Shown one piece after another: positions 36,148 to 45,984 of a DNA stretch of 64,000 bases. Positions within the stretch are counted from its first letter, which is position 1, and each line of letters starts with the position of its first letter. Made by a program: the position numbers and the translations under genes. The notes below the pieces were generated by a model, which searched no databases, was not told the origin of the DNA, and saw nothing but the letters and a program-made list of their open reading frames with translations. The stretch is from assembly GCA_031291175.1 (NCBI GenBank), contig JARLJO010000060.1:1-64000 (forward strand). The letters run 5' to 3'. The DNA comes from Gammaproteobacteria bacterium. Lineage in GTDB: Bacteria > Pseudomonadota > Gammaproteobacteria > DSM-16500.

Positions 36148-37158
36148 TCATCTAGGAAAACTACGCTCATAAATTTTCAGTATATGCTCACCATACACAA
36201 TATTCGTCGCTGGATTGGCCATCGGCCTCTTCATCTCTGCCAATAACTTGTCGGAAAGAGAGAAAGGCGAAACAACTGTCGATAAGTTCGGCTCAAAGAA
36301 AAAAGGCACAGAGTGACGAATGTGAGTAGATGAATTGATAACGCGATGCGGAGTTGCTAAGAAATAATTATTCGACCAAATCTGCAGCATCTCTCCAATA
36401 TTCACCACAAACGTATCAGCAATGGGCGGCGCATCAATCCACTGCCCGCTACAGTTTTGTACTTGCAAGCCACCGACCTCATCCTGCAAAAGTATGACCA
36501 AACAACCCGCATCCACGTGCGGGCCCACACCCAATAAAGGCTCATCACTGCCCTCTGGCCTTCTTCCCGGCGGATAACGTAACATTCTGAGAATGGCGTA
36601 AGAATCATCCGAATGAGCCGAAAAAAAACTCGCCAGATAATCCTTAGGCAAGTCCAGCGCCATCGACATCATTTGCATCAATCTTAGACCCAACTGTTGC
36701 AAGGCGGAAATGTACTGAAGCACGGTCTCTTTCCATTGCAAGATCTGTAGTGTTTTTACGTGCGGCCATTGATTTGGGCCTTGCAGAATTTTATAGCGCT
36801 GATTTTCTTTTATTGGCTGAACAGATTGCTCTAAACCTAAATCATACGTTTCTTTAAAATCGGGGATACCATCCGTCATCTCTGCCATTAATTTGCCATA
36901 ACCTCGATAATGAGGAGAAAGCAAAATACTTATCGCTTCTTTTTCCTGATCCGATAAATCAAAAAACACCTCACTTAAGTACAACATTCTCGATAATAAA
37001 GCAGGATCAACACCATGGTTTTTTACATAAAAAAAGCCAACGTGATGACAGATATCACGTAACCGTATTACTAGCTTTTGTAACGTCTCCGCAGAATTCA
37101 TTTCATTCAAATCAAACAAAGGAATCGCTTCAAAATCAAGATCCTTATTTTTTAACAT
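36148..37158 (-). CDS. 2-oxoglutarate/Fe(II) oxygenase, isopenicillin N synthase-like
   Basis: The 336-residue protein has the DIOX_N domain (HHVGFFYVKNHGVD) and the catalytic double-stranded beta helix with Fe ligands in GVGPHVDAG (HxD) and the distal His in LATPHRVIN. RHSVPFFFEP supplies the Arg-x-Ser that holds 2-oxoglutarate. Bacterial members act on varied small molecules, and the substrate cannot be told. ATG at 37158 has GGAAG 8 bases upstream; the ATG at 37173 is also possible. It stands alone and converges on the bZIP gene. Confidence 0.9.
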   Translation of the reverse strand: MLKNKDLDFEAIPLFDLNEMNSAETLQKLVIRLRDICHHVGFFYVKNHGVDPALLSRMLYLSEVFFDLSDQEKEAISILLSPHYRGYGKLMAEMTDGIPDFKETYDLGLEQSVQPIKENQRYKILQGPNQWPHVKTLQILQWKETVLQYISALQQLGLRLMQMMSMALDLPKDYLASFFSAHSDDSYAILRMLRYPPGRRPEGSDEPLLGVGPHVDAGCLVILLQDEVGGLQVQNCSGQWIDAPPIADTFVVNIGEMLQIWSNNYFLATPHRVINSSTHIRHSVPFFFEPNLSTVVSPFSLSDKLLAEMKRPMANPATNIVYGEHILKIYERSFPR

Positions 37159-37369
37159 AGGATTGGCTTCCATTTAAAAAACATCACTGACAAAATATCA
37201 AAAATCACTCCTCAGTACAAAGCATGAAATAAAAATGTTAGCCGTCAGCTAATAATGATAAAACGATATGCGAGGATTTAATCATTCAGGATTGAAAGTG
37301 AAGAAGTATTTCGACTTAAGATAAAATCAAACGTTGATTGGTGAAAACAGATTCCACCAATCAAATGCT

Positions 37370-38674
37370 TTACGCTGTAAACTTTCTAACAGGCTTAGGC
37401 GTATGTTGCGCCAATGCACTCTGGGAAAGACTCTCCGCATCCCCCAGCCAAGGTGTAACTTGTGATGAGATGGGCTCTTGGAAAAAATGATTCGGACTCC
37501 TTCTTCCCTTTGGTGTTTTTACCGTGGTTGTGAAGGACAGATTAGTCTTTGTTGGCACAATAACAGATGGTGATTTAGGCATAAGAATAGCGGATGGAGC
37601 CCCTGGCACTTGCGAATCATCAGGAGTAGAAGGGGCAGCAGCAGCCGCTATTGCAAGCGTTACTTTAGCCGACGAAGTGGCTGATATTCCAAGTGTGGCA
37701 TCCTGTTTAAGCTCATCTGTTTCTGTCGCATCTTTTTGAAGATCATTTTCTGGTTTATCTTTATTTTTTATCCCTATTGCTTTTAAGTCTATTTTTTTCA
37801 AGTGAGCATTTCTAAATCGCCCAACAGCAATGAGTGCGAGACACGCACTGGCTGTTTTTGATAAAAGAAATAAAATGGGAACAATTGCTGGGGGAGCAAA
37901 AACCGCTGCCGAAGTACAAAGCACTAATAATGAGATACTAAAAACCAAAGCAAAAAAGAATCGTTTAGATGTTTTTTTAGTTTGATACTCGTCATATGCA
38001 TCATCAATCTCTTGTTGTGATCCACCATTTGCCAATGTATCGAGATAATGATTCTTAGCGCATTTTGCAGGATAAGCATAATCAAAATAGGCACTCACCC
38101 CTAAACCCGATATCGCTAAAGCCCAAGCTACGGTAATCCCAACAGGTGAAGCAATAATAAGCCCAAAAAATAAAGGAATAGCTAAAGAAAATAAGGCAAG
38201 ACTAGCAAGATCCGCTCGCGTCTGCCATTTATGCCGTCCTTTTTCTTCTTCATCAAACGTAATATCAAAATACTCTCTACCCACAACACGCGTCACACGA
38301 ATAAGAGATCGGAAAAAATAAATCATGGGATCGGCAATACCTGCGATTGTACCTAATACAGGGCCAAGCGCTTGAATAAAGGGAAGCCAGCTAGCAACGA
38401 CTTTATAAAAAATACCGACATTCGATAATTCTGCCAATAAATTAAAGGCCTGAATTGATTTTTGCCAATAGTAATTTTTCTTCTTCTTTACAATCACACC
38501 ATTGACAGGGTTTTGAATAACAAGAGGCTGACCTTCATCGTCAACTTCTTTTGCTTCTACGACATCGTGCGAAGGCGCAACAATAGCAGCAGCGTCATTA
38601 TGATATGGCTTCACAACATCAGATTGCTCTACAAAACTGAATGATGGATCAATTGGATTAGTATGGCTTGGCAT
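37370..38674 (-). CDS. Membrane protein with PmrA-type promoter, candidate effector
   Basis: The 434-residue protein has a polar N-terminus of about 80 residues, then hydrophobic stretches around 95-125 (WLPFIQALGPVLGTIAGIA), 155-200 (two hairpin-like helices) and 235-290 (two more). A long Thr/Ser/Ala-rich, probably disordered tail follows. This layout suits a protein inserted into a host membrane. ATG at 38674 has GGGGG 4 bases upstream. A PmrA-like tandem box with the same geometry as at 23327 and 60246 precedes it, which makes it a candidate Dot/Icm effector. No EExxE block is seen. Confidence 0.75.
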   Translation of the reverse strand: MPSHTNPIDPSFSFVEQSDVVKPYHNDAAAIVAPSHDVVEAKEVDDEGQPLVIQNPVNGVIVKKKKNYYWQKSIQAFNLLAELSNVGIFYKVVASWLPFIQALGPVLGTIAGIADPMIYFFRSLIRVTRVVGREYFDITFDEEEKGRHKWQTRADLASLALFSLAIPLFFGLIIASPVGITVAWALAISGLGVSAYFDYAYPAKCAKNHYLDTLANGGSQQEIDDAYDEYQTKKTSKRFFFALVFSISLLVLCTSAAVFAPPAIVPILFLLSKTASACLALIAVGRFRNAHLKKIDLKAIGIKNKDKPENDLQKDATETDELKQDATLGISATSSAKVTLAIAAAAAPSTPDDSQVPGAPSAILMPKSPSVIVPTKTNLSFTTTVKTPKGRRSPNHFFQEPISSQVTPWLGDAESLSQSALAQHTPKPVRKFTA

Positions 38675-38704
38675 CACGCCCCCGTTGTGCATATATTTTT
38701 AGCA

Positions 38705-38737
38705 AGGTTAGCATCCAATACTTAAGGAAAAATTAAC
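38705..38737 (-). promoter_or_regulatory. PmrA-like tandem box and -10 element
   Basis: On the minus strand GTTAAT (38737-38732) and CTTAAG (38726-38721) have an 11-bp period. After exactly 10 bp comes TAACCT (38710-38705) at the -10 position. One half-site is imperfect, but the geometry is the same as at 23327 and 60246. Confidence 0.6.
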
Positions 38738-38945
38738 CCCTATCGCTTTTTTAATAAAAGTATCATTATGTTAAGCAAAACCTACTCTCCGATTTCACTA
38801 AAAAAACAACTTCTCAACCAAAAATAATTAATATTAACATTAAGTTACATCAGCCCCTACCTAACCTTGCCTCTTCAGCTACGCCTTGACTTTTGCTGGT
38901 ATCATTTCTACATTGCCTACCAAATCACCGAAAAGGATATTGAAT

Positions 38946-39911
38946 GTGGCTATCGCAACTCTGCCTGATGCCAAAAAGGCGATCCAGGCACTAACAGAAA
39001 CCGTATGGATCTTTGCCGTGCTGACAGCACTTGCAGAGACAAGCGGCTTGCACGCCTTACTCAAAGGCGCAGACTTAGCCGTACTCACTGACCTCACCCA
39101 AATACCAACAACCATCCTACAAGAAGCGCTGGCTCTATTATCTGAAAAAGGATTTGTCAGTATTCAGGGAGACAAATATCAACTCGCACCAAGCTTACTC
39201 AGCGTTGCGGAACAAGATGGCCTTGATAAAATCATCGCTCAGCTCCAAATTACATTTGGCATTACCAGGGAATTCGTCACCTCAGCCCGCAATCGCTCTC
39301 TTCGACTCGGCTGGCACTACACCGATGAATCCATTCTGCAAGCACAAGGTACGTATTCTGAATATATCGTCACCGATTGTATTCCTCTCGATCCCAAGCT
39401 TCATCATTTATTAAGCCAACCCCAATCCGTATTGCTGGATGTTGGCGCTGGCGTTGGAAAAATCACGCTACTCCTCTGCAAAACTTATCCTTCCTTGCGT
39501 GTTGTTGCGATAGAACCCGCTGACAAACCTTATGCCTTGGCGCAAACCAATATCCAACAATCCACCTTCCATGACAGAATTGAATTGAGAAAAATCTTCA
39601 TTGAAGAATTAGATGATCAAAATGTCTTTGATGTCATTTGGTTTCCGCACGTATTTTTTTCCGATGAAACGGTGAAAACAGGACTGAAAACAGCAATACG
39701 CGCACTGAAGCCTGGCGGCATTTTGTTAACCACCGCATTATCCAGAGACAAACCTCCTGCACGCATGAGACAACTGCTCAATTCATTGCATAGCAATGTG
39801 AGACTAACCGATGACATTAAACACTATTTGGATGAAGCCGGATTTCATTCTATTCAGGTTTTTTCAACGCCTTCTGATTATAGCGTTATAACTGCCACCA
39901 AACCTGAATAA
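38946..39911 (+). CDS. SAM-dependent methyltransferase with winged-helix N-terminus
   Basis: The N-terminal 100 residues look like the winged-helix dimerisation domain of O-methyltransferases (IPTTILQEALALLSEKGFVS). The C-terminal class I fold has the SAM motif LLDVGAGVGKITLLL, then VAIEPADKPYA, VFDVIWFPHVFFSDET and LKPGGILLTTAL. The substrate is unknown and may be a small natural product. The GTG at 38946 has AAGGA 8 bases upstream and is favoured over the TTG at 38886 or 38940. It is divergent from the PmrA-box membrane protein. Confidence 0.85.
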   Translation: MAIATLPDAKKAIQALTETVWIFAVLTALAETSGLHALLKGADLAVLTDLTQIPTTILQEALALLSEKGFVSIQGDKYQLAPSLLSVAEQDGLDKIIAQLQITFGITREFVTSARNRSLRLGWHYTDESILQAQGTYSEYIVTDCIPLDPKLHHLLSQPQSVLLDVGAGVGKITLLLCKTYPSLRVVAIEPADKPYALAQTNIQQSTFHDRIELRKIFIEELDDQNVFDVIWFPHVFFSDETVKTGLKTAIRALKPGGILLTTALSRDKPPARMRQLLNSLHSNVRLTDDIKHYLDEAGFHSIQVFSTPSDYSVITATKPE

Positions 39912-40061
39912 ATATATGTACACGCTAGAAGAAGTAAAGAGGTAAGAGGTAAAACTCTAAAGCAGTTGAAAAAGAAGCAGGAACTTAAACGTCTTATCTT
40001 ATATAGCATCAAGCCCATCTTGCATGAATACAAGACGGGCTTGATATTTTTTTATATGAAA

Positions 40062-40688
40062 TTATTCGTCGCTGGCGTCACTTTTATCGCTAGCATCACT
40101 CTTAGTGCTTGAATCGCTTTTATCGCTAGCATCGCTTTTATCGCCAGCATCACTTTTATCGCTAGCATCACTCTTAGCGCTTGCATCGTCACTCTTAGTA
40201 CTTGCATCGCTTTTCGCACTGGAGTCGCCTTTATCACCTTCACCGACGGTGAACTTAATGCTTTTAACTAATTGGGAATCCACATAAAGATCAACGCGAT
40301 ATTGACCTAATGGCCAACCTGAATTGGGTTTAGAGAGCGAATATTTCGCGGTCCATTTTTCGCTACCACTTAAACCTCTATCCAATGTGATAGCTTTTTC
40401 GTCAATTTTATAATTGGCTGGAGCCACATTCTTTGTATCTTCGGCAATCCAGACAGCCTTAGCGGTTTGTCCTTTCTTGATTTGATCCGTACTCGCAATC
40501 AGATAAATCATGGGAGTGTCTTTGCCAAAAGAATTTTTTTCGCCAACAGGCTCATCACCCGATACCTTATCGGTTAACGTTGTTTCGAATTTAATAGGAG
40601 CATCAGCGGCTAAAACAGAAGTAGTAAATAAGTTAGTGAGTGAGAGAACAAATAAGAAAAGCGTGAAACGAGAAAAAATATTTTTCAT
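40062..40688 (-). CDS. Exported protein with Lys-Ser-Asp repeat tail
   Basis: A signal peptide (about residues 1-27, ending VLAADA) is followed by a beta-rich domain of about 120 residues. The last 55 residues are built almost only of K-S-D-A-S-D/T units. The DNA of this tail (about 40062-40230) is a set of short, imperfect tandem repeats and could vary in copy number by slippage. The tail is highly polar and would be flexible. The protein is probably periplasmic or surface located, with unknown function. ATG 40688 has AAGGAG 7 bases upstream. A GTG-rich opposite-strand frame at 40510 is not credible. Confidence 0.8.
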   Translation of the reverse strand: MKNIFSRFTLFLFVLSLTNLFTTSVLAADAPIKFETTLTDKVSGDEPVGEKNSFGKDTPMIYLIASTDQIKKGQTAKAVWIAEDTKNVAPANYKIDEKAITLDRGLSGSEKWTAKYSLSKPNSGWPLGQYRVDLYVDSQLVKSIKFTVGEGDKGDSSAKSDASTKSDDASAKSDASDKSDAGDKSDASDKSDSSTKSDASDKSDASDE

Positions 40689-41109
40689 GGGTTTCTCCTT
40701 ATGTTGTATAAAAAATTATACCAGAAACACCTTATTTTGGATACAAACCGAAAATGAGAAACCTTTTAACAAAACAAAACTTGAACTCACCAACACAGAA
40801 CACATGGTCGTCTTTTTAGTTCAATATAGAAAACCTGATAGATTGCTATTCAAAATAAAAATGGGATTACTTTTTAATAAACACTAACACTAATGGCGCA
40901 TTTCACCTGCCTATTACAAAAACTAATATAATCATAAAGTTAAACTTAACCCGATAACGATCACTTTCAAATTGCGACATAAGCCGCTCCGTTCTGAAAA
41001 TTATTTTCTCTTGATCATTTTTTAATCATGGACATATCCGTCTAGCAATCGTATTATAGGCACCCATTTCCCGAGTCAAAGCCGCGTTTACAGGCATGAC
41101 TCATTAAAG
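40689..41109. other. Gap without a recognised gene
   Basis: This AT-rich gap separates divergent genes and must hold both promoters. 'aatataat' near 40925 could be a -10 element. I see no coding sequence, repeat family member or RNA gene here. Confidence 0.35.
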
Positions 41110-42711
41110 ATGCCTACTATTATGATTAATTGTAACAACCTGACAATTGACTTCGCGGGTCGATACCTTTTTAAAGAGGTCAATCTTAACCTGCTCCCCC
41201 GTAATCGCTATGCCATCATCGGCGCGAATGGCGCGGGCAAATCCACATTTTTAAAATTATTATCACAAGAAGAACAAGCCAGCACAGGCTCGGTTGATAT
41301 ACCGAAAAAAGCGGTGTTAGGCATGTTGAAACAAGATCATTTTCGTTATGAAAATGAACGCGTCATTGATGTCGTTCTGGATGGCAAGCCACAATTAATT
41401 CAAGCTTTTCGTGCTAAGGAAGAATTACTAACCAAAGAAGAGTTCGGCGAAGCAGAATGCAATTTACTCGGCGAGCTGGAAGAACAAATCGCACAGCTAC
41501 AAGGTTATTCCGCTGAAAGCGAAGCGCAAACCATTTTACAAGGTTTAGGCATACCCATTGAAGCCCACACAGGCCCGCTTAGCGCCTTATCAGGCGGATA
41601 TAAACTACGCGTGCTCTTAGCTCAAGCGTTATTTAAAAACCCTGATATTTTATTACTTGATGAACCAACTAACCATTTAGACATTGTCAGTATTATCTGG
41701 CTTGAAAAGTTTTTAATTGAAAAATACACCGGTTTATTAATTTTTGTTTCGCATGATAAGCAATTTATTAACACCACGGCGAATGTGATTTTGGATATTG
41801 ATTACGAAACCATTACACCTTACCCCGGTAATTTCGATAATTTTATGAATAAAAAAGCGGAAGCCTTGTTACAGATGGAACAGGAACTCGCAAATAAACA
41901 AGAAAAAATTGCCGCTATGCAAAGCTTTGTTGATCGTTTTGGTGCGAAAGCCAGCAAAGCAAAGCAAGCTGCATCCCGCATGAAAATGATTGAGCGCATT
42001 GAAATTACCGATATCAAAAATTCATCGCGCGTTGCGCCCAATTTTGCATTCCCCTCAGATCGCCCGACGGGAAAATTAGTTCTAGAAGCCAAAGAGCTGT
42101 CCCATGCTTATGGTGACAGAACATTGTTTATGAATTTAAGTTTCATTATCCAGCGGGGCGCAAAGCTCGCCGTGATTGGGCCTAATGGCGTCGGCAAATC
42201 GACGCTACTGAAAATTTTACTAGATCAAGTCCAGGTGGAAATTGGCGATTACAAATGGACTGAAACCGCTAAAATTGGTTATTTTGCCCAGGATTTTCAT
42301 CATTTATTAGATCCCAATCAATCTTTATTACAGTGGTTATGTGATGCAGTACCGGGATCCTCTGAAATGGCAGCTCGCAAAGCATTAGGTCAAATGCTAT
42401 TTTCAGGTGCAGATGCCAATAAAAAAATTAAGGTATTAAGTGGTGGCGAATGTGCACGCCTGATCTTCGCAAAACTATTTTTAGAAAAATGCAACGTACT
42501 GGTATTAGATGAGCCAACTAACCATTTGGATTTAGAGGCGATAGAAGGCTTGGCCGATGGATTACGTGAATTCACAGGCACCGTGATTTTCGTGAGCCAT
42601 AATCGATTCTTAATTTCGAATGTAGCGAATCATATTTTGGCAATGGACCGAGAATCCTTTGAAGTCTATCCTGGTACTTATGATGAGTACAACAACAGAA
42701 CCTCAGCTTAA
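41110..42711 (+). CDS. ybiT: ABC-F family ATPase, YbiT-like
   Basis: The 533-residue soluble protein has two ABC cassettes. Walker A motifs are GANGAGKST and GPNGVGKST, signatures LSGGYKLR and LSGGECAR, and Walker B LLLDEPTNHLD and LVLDEPTNHLD. Between them lies the charged inter-domain linker (about 240-310). ABC-F proteins bind the ribosomal E site and modulate translation; YbiT is one of the four E. coli paralogues. The length and the linker fit YbiT best. There is no membrane domain. ATG 41110 has no strong ribosome site; ATG 41122 is an alternative. Confidence 0.93.
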   Translation: MPTIMINCNNLTIDFAGRYLFKEVNLNLLPRNRYAIIGANGAGKSTFLKLLSQEEQASTGSVDIPKKAVLGMLKQDHFRYENERVIDVVLDGKPQLIQAFRAKEELLTKEEFGEAECNLLGELEEQIAQLQGYSAESEAQTILQGLGIPIEAHTGPLSALSGGYKLRVLLAQALFKNPDILLLDEPTNHLDIVSIIWLEKFLIEKYTGLLIFVSHDKQFINTTANVILDIDYETITPYPGNFDNFMNKKAEALLQMEQELANKQEKIAAMQSFVDRFGAKASKAKQAASRMKMIERIEITDIKNSSRVAPNFAFPSDRPTGKLVLEAKELSHAYGDRTLFMNLSFIIQRGAKLAVIGPNGVGKSTLLKILLDQVQVEIGDYKWTETAKIGYFAQDFHHLLDPNQSLLQWLCDAVPGSSEMAARKALGQMLFSGADANKKIKVLSGGECARLIFAKLFLEKCNVLVLDEPTNHLDLEAIEGLADGLREFTGTVIFVSHNRFLISNVANHILAMDRESFEVYPGTYDEYNNRTSA

Positions 42712-42746
42712 GCAAGAAGCGAACACTATTGCGGATCGCAGGCACT

Positions 42747-42783
42747 TCCCCCCTTGAAAAAGCGGGTTGGGGGGGGATTTTTA
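42747..42783 (+). terminator. Likely terminator after the ABC-F gene
   Basis: A C-run (42748-42753) pairs with a G-run (42769-42776) around 'ttgaaaaagcgggtt', followed by 'atttttaa'. It lies 35 bases after the stop codon. Confidence 0.65.
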
Positions 42784-43022
42784 AAATATAACATTCATTA
42801 GCCCATAGCATATTCACTTCTTGGTAGGTTCTATCCACCAGACTAATGTTTTATATCACCGATAATGAAATCGGGATTGATTTGAACGGAATAACACTTT
42901 CTGCGTAGTTAGATAACAGCTAGTGACAACCCGCCGATCATAAGACTGATTAATTATTTCGGACTAATCAAATTTAGATATACAATGGATGGTGGTTAAT
43001 GAGGGGCAATAGAGTTTGCTAA

Positions 43023-43217
43023 CTTTATCTTCCCGCTGTTATTGCCATCGCATTACTTTTACCGTCACTCGCCGTCTTAGTGCGACGATTACATGATATT
43101 GATTACAGTGGATGGTGGGCTCTCTTACTACTTATCCCACTCATTGGACCAATTGTTCTCATCATCTTTGCAGTAACCAAAGGTACTGAGAGTCCAAATC
43201 GCTTCGGCTTGATTTAA
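43023..43217 (+). pseudogene. DUF805 membrane protein remnant, N-terminus lost
   Basis: The frame reads LALL-type helices of a DUF805 protein: AIALLLPSLAVLVRRLHDID, then SGWWALLLLIPLIGPIVLII and a final ESPNRFGLI. The second half of the family is thus intact, including the diagnostic RRLHD and SGWW. A stop codon stands immediately before the first codon and no start codon is available, so the first transmembrane half is missing. It is too short to appear as a normal gene and is best read as a decaying fragment. Confidence 0.75.
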
Positions 43218-43231
43218 TCTCTACAATTTTC

Positions 43232-43268
43232 TTTGCGAAACCTAACAAACATTAGGTTTCGCAAAAAA
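43232..43268. terminator. Perfect 13-bp hairpin with A/T run
   Basis: TTTGCGAAACCTA (43232-43244) pairs with TAGGTTTCGCAAA (43253-43265) around an 8-base loop, with A following. It can terminate transcription from either side, including the Hsp70-like gene. Confidence 0.7.
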
Positions 43269-43361
43269 TATGTGTAATTCAGCATGTTTATCTCATATCA
43301 AAAAAATGCCTTACTCACGACCGTCTTCGATAGAATTTTTAAATAAAATCTCAGCGCAAAT

Positions 43362-44630
43362 TTAGATTGAAGAACCATACTTTCTTTGTGCATCAATTGT
43401 TAAACCTAATCCCACACTACCAAAAGCGTCTCCTTGCACGACCGTCGCCTGCGGAAACATGGCATTGATTTTTTCGCGTATGGCTGGAATCCGAGTGGAA
43501 CCACCCGTGTAAAAAATCGCATTAATATCCGCATGTTTCACGCCAGCCAATGCCACCGTTTCATTCACAGTTTTTAAAATATTTTGCAATTGATCCTCAA
43601 TAACGTGATTAAACAACTCACGCTGAACCAGCACTGACAAATCATTTTCGATAAAATCTAAATCCAGTAAAATTTCTGCCGCATCACTGAGTCTCTGTTT
43701 CGTGGTTTCAACCGCATCTAAAATATGATGACCTGCACGGTTTTTTAAAATATCAATTAAGCGGGAAATCAATTGTTTTTCATAAGCCATGGCGTGAATG
43801 GATCGTACGTTCGTCATGGTATTGACGCCATACAAATTGTGTAACGTATGCCAAGTGGTTAAGTCATGATAAAACATGGACGGCACTTCGATGTCACTAC
43901 TAGAACCCTTCATTAAACTGCCCATACCCAACAGCGGCATGACGGTTTTTAAGCTAAGTCGTTGATCGAAATCAGTGCCTGCAATATGAATACCACAATT
44001 AGCTAACACATCATCAGATCGATCCGCCGTTTTCATATTCGGTCGCAAACGAATAATAGTAAAATCGGACGTACCACCACCCATATCAATAATAAGCGCC
44101 AACTGCTCTGCCTTCACGGACATCTCGTACGTCATCGCCGCCGCAATGGGCTCATATTGAAAAGATACTTCTTTAAAACCAAGATCACGTGCAATTTTTT
44201 CTAAGGTATTTTGCGCATGGTTATCATTAGTGAGATCGTTATCATCAAAATGAACAGGACGACCTAAGACAACATGCGTCAATTCCATGTCAGCAAACTT
44301 TTCTGCTTTCATTTTCACATGGCGCATGAAATAACTTAAAACATCTGAATATGAAATATATTCATTAAAAATATAAGTCTTATCTTCCATCAACGGCGAG
44401 CCAAGCACCGATTTTAAAGCCATCATCAATCTACCTGGGGCACCTTCCAGATAACCATCAATTCCCTTCTGCCCAAAAACCCATTCCTTTTGCTCGGTAT
44501 CACAGAAAATAGCTGAGCGCATTGCTGGCTTATCGCCCTCTAATGGCACAAGGAGACTGCCGCCATTTTCGCGCCCTACGCCGATTGTTGAATTGCTAGT
44601 GCCAAAATCAAGCCCACAGAACGCATGCAT
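43362..44630 (-). CDS. yegD: Hsp70-family protein, YegD-like
   Basis: The protein (422 aa) has the actin/Hsp70 ATPase fold: phosphate-1 loop GLDFGTSNSTIGVG, phosphate-2 LIIDMGGGTSDFTI and adenosine motif IFYTGGSTRIPAIR. The substrate-binding and lid domains of DnaK are missing, as in YegD. YegD is an uncharacterised chaperone-like ATPase of enterobacteria and Legionella relatives. ATG at 44630 is chosen because GAGG lies about 9 bases upstream and because the longer frame to 44702 adds an unrelated hydrophobic stretch. Confidence 0.9.
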   Translation of the reverse strand: MHAFCGLDFGTSNSTIGVGRENGGSLLVPLEGDKPAMRSAIFCDTEQKEWVFGQKGIDGYLEGAPGRLMMALKSVLGSPLMEDKTYIFNEYISYSDVLSYFMRHVKMKAEKFADMELTHVVLGRPVHFDDNDLTNDNHAQNTLEKIARDLGFKEVSFQYEPIAAAMTYEMSVKAEQLALIIDMGGGTSDFTIIRLRPNMKTADRSDDVLANCGIHIAGTDFDQRLSLKTVMPLLGMGSLMKGSSSDIEVPSMFYHDLTTWHTLHNLYGVNTMTNVRSIHAMAYEKQLISRLIDILKNRAGHHILDAVETTKQRLSDAAEILLDLDFIENDLSVLVQRELFNHVIEDQLQNILKTVNETVALAGVKHADINAIFYTGGSTRIPAIREKINAMFPQATVVQGDAFGSVGLGLTIDAQRKYGSSI

Positions 44631-44829
44631 TGTACTGATCCTCGTAAGAACATCTTCGTTGATGAAAAGCTGTAATGAGATTAAAAAACTCAAATTAAAC
44701 AAATAGTTTTAAACTGCTGCTATATCAGATTGAGATAAATAGCTAGAATGGGGGCGATACATTACAACTCATTTATTTATTAAGCAAGCAATAATTAAAT
44801 GCTATTAGCTAATTAGCTTTACAATTGTT

Positions 44830-45969
44830 ATGATAATGTCCTTTTTTTATGAAATGGCCAAAAAGATGCATAGATCTAGAGTCAAACCCAAAATATATGG
44901 TTTGTTTAATCAAATAAGTGACACATCACTCTGGCTTCAAAGCACTGTCAGAACATTAAACAATCAGCCTGTGATCTACTCTATTGAAAGTCTCAGCATG
45001 CTATTGGCAGAACCCAATCACATTGTTAGCGAGCATGAAGGCAAGTCCTATAGAGTACTGCGCTTCTTAGTGAAAAAAGATGGCACCTTAGTCTTTGGAA
45101 AAGAAGGTGGCGTCTATGGCGATATTCCTGCGCATTATCAAATGGCGAGTTTAGATCCCTGGCGGGCGACCTGCCTCACTGCCGGCAATGCGTATTTTGA
45201 TGAAAATAACAAACTAGCAATACTGGATAACAAGAGTGGTGATTTCAGACCGCCATTCGATACGCTGCAATTTGCGGTGCAAGCATGCTTGAAGCATCAA
45301 CACATCTTAAGCAACGCGCTAATGATCCGCGAGGTTGACCGCGATGCAAATATCGTTAACCAATATCATTTAGATTTATCAATATACATCCCTCATTCAA
45401 TCTTAGGTTTTATGTGTTCATTATCCGAAAAAAATAAATCTGCTGCGCCAGTCAATAATGACGAAGAAGAAAAAGCGCACCCACCAGAAAATAACGAACA
45501 AATCGTGTATCGTCCCTTGATAAAACCACTCATTGACACCGAAAGAAACACGATATATCTACTAAAAAATTACCTGAATAGTGAAATCATTCGCTTAAAT
45601 GAACTCAACTTCAACGTTAAAGGTCGTGATGACAAGAGCCGCTTGTTTAATCTACTTTTCCAAAAACTGAGCGCCATTGAAGAGGGACAATTAGCAAAAG
45701 GGGAACTACAAACAATCATAAGAGAATGCGCTATTATCGCACATCACAAACGTCGCTCCATTACTGACAAAATCGCATCCCTCACCACATTTGGTATTTT
45801 TTTTACTGAATCAGAAAGCTGGAAACAATGGAAAAAACTGGCATTAGCGCCTAATTCGCTATTCTCATTAGTTCATCAGCAAACACTCATGGGAAAAGAC
45901 GGGAGAGGCATTCAGGTAGGAGAAGAAGTCATTAGTAACTATAATGATTACCGTATAAAACAACGATAA
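44830..45969 (+). CDS. Hypothetical protein, paralogue of the gene at 61910; effector candidate
   Basis: The 379-residue protein contains, at about residues 130-150, YFDENNKLAILDNKSGDFRP, where the S-G-D-F-R-P core recalls a motif seen in plant IQM and some Legionella proteins (a weak resemblance). Its C-terminal 140 residues match the protein at 61910-63046: ECAIIAHHKR against ECAIVAFHKR, TTFGIFF against ITFGFFG, ESWKQWKKLA against DSWKAWRSIA, and NYNDY against SYNEY. The two form a small paralogous family. A half-degenerate TTAAG repeat lies near 44779-44795, too weak to call a PmrA box. The function is unknown. Confidence 0.72.
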   Translation: MIMSFFYEMAKKMHRSRVKPKIYGLFNQISDTSLWLQSTVRTLNNQPVIYSIESLSMLLAEPNHIVSEHEGKSYRVLRFLVKKDGTLVFGKEGGVYGDIPAHYQMASLDPWRATCLTAGNAYFDENNKLAILDNKSGDFRPPFDTLQFAVQACLKHQHILSNALMIREVDRDANIVNQYHLDLSIYIPHSILGFMCSLSEKNKSAAPVNNDEEEKAHPPENNEQIVYRPLIKPLIDTERNTIYLLKNYLNSEIIRLNELNFNVKGRDDKSRLFNLLFQKLSAIEEGQLAKGELQTIIRECAIIAHHKRRSITDKIASLTTFGIFFTESESWKQWKKLALAPNSLFSLVHQQTLMGKDGRGIQVGEEVISNYNDYRIKQR

Positions 45970-45984
45970 AAGCATCGCTAAATA

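Noticed and set aside
40052-40243. Tandem repeats with a CRISPR-like look and a frame rich in 'MLAIK' units
   Set aside because: The repeats are continuous without unique spacers and encode the Lys-Ser-Asp tail of an exported protein on the same strand; the other frame is a shadow.
40510-40887. 125-codon plus-strand frame across the start of the Lys-Ser-Asp protein gene
   Set aside because: It lies opposite the signal peptide and promoter of a well supported gene and has no ribosome site or family resemblance.
44779-44811. Possible PmrA box upstream of the gene at 44830
   Set aside because: The first half-site fits but the second has a mismatch in the TTAA core and the -10 position is poor; too weak to claim.
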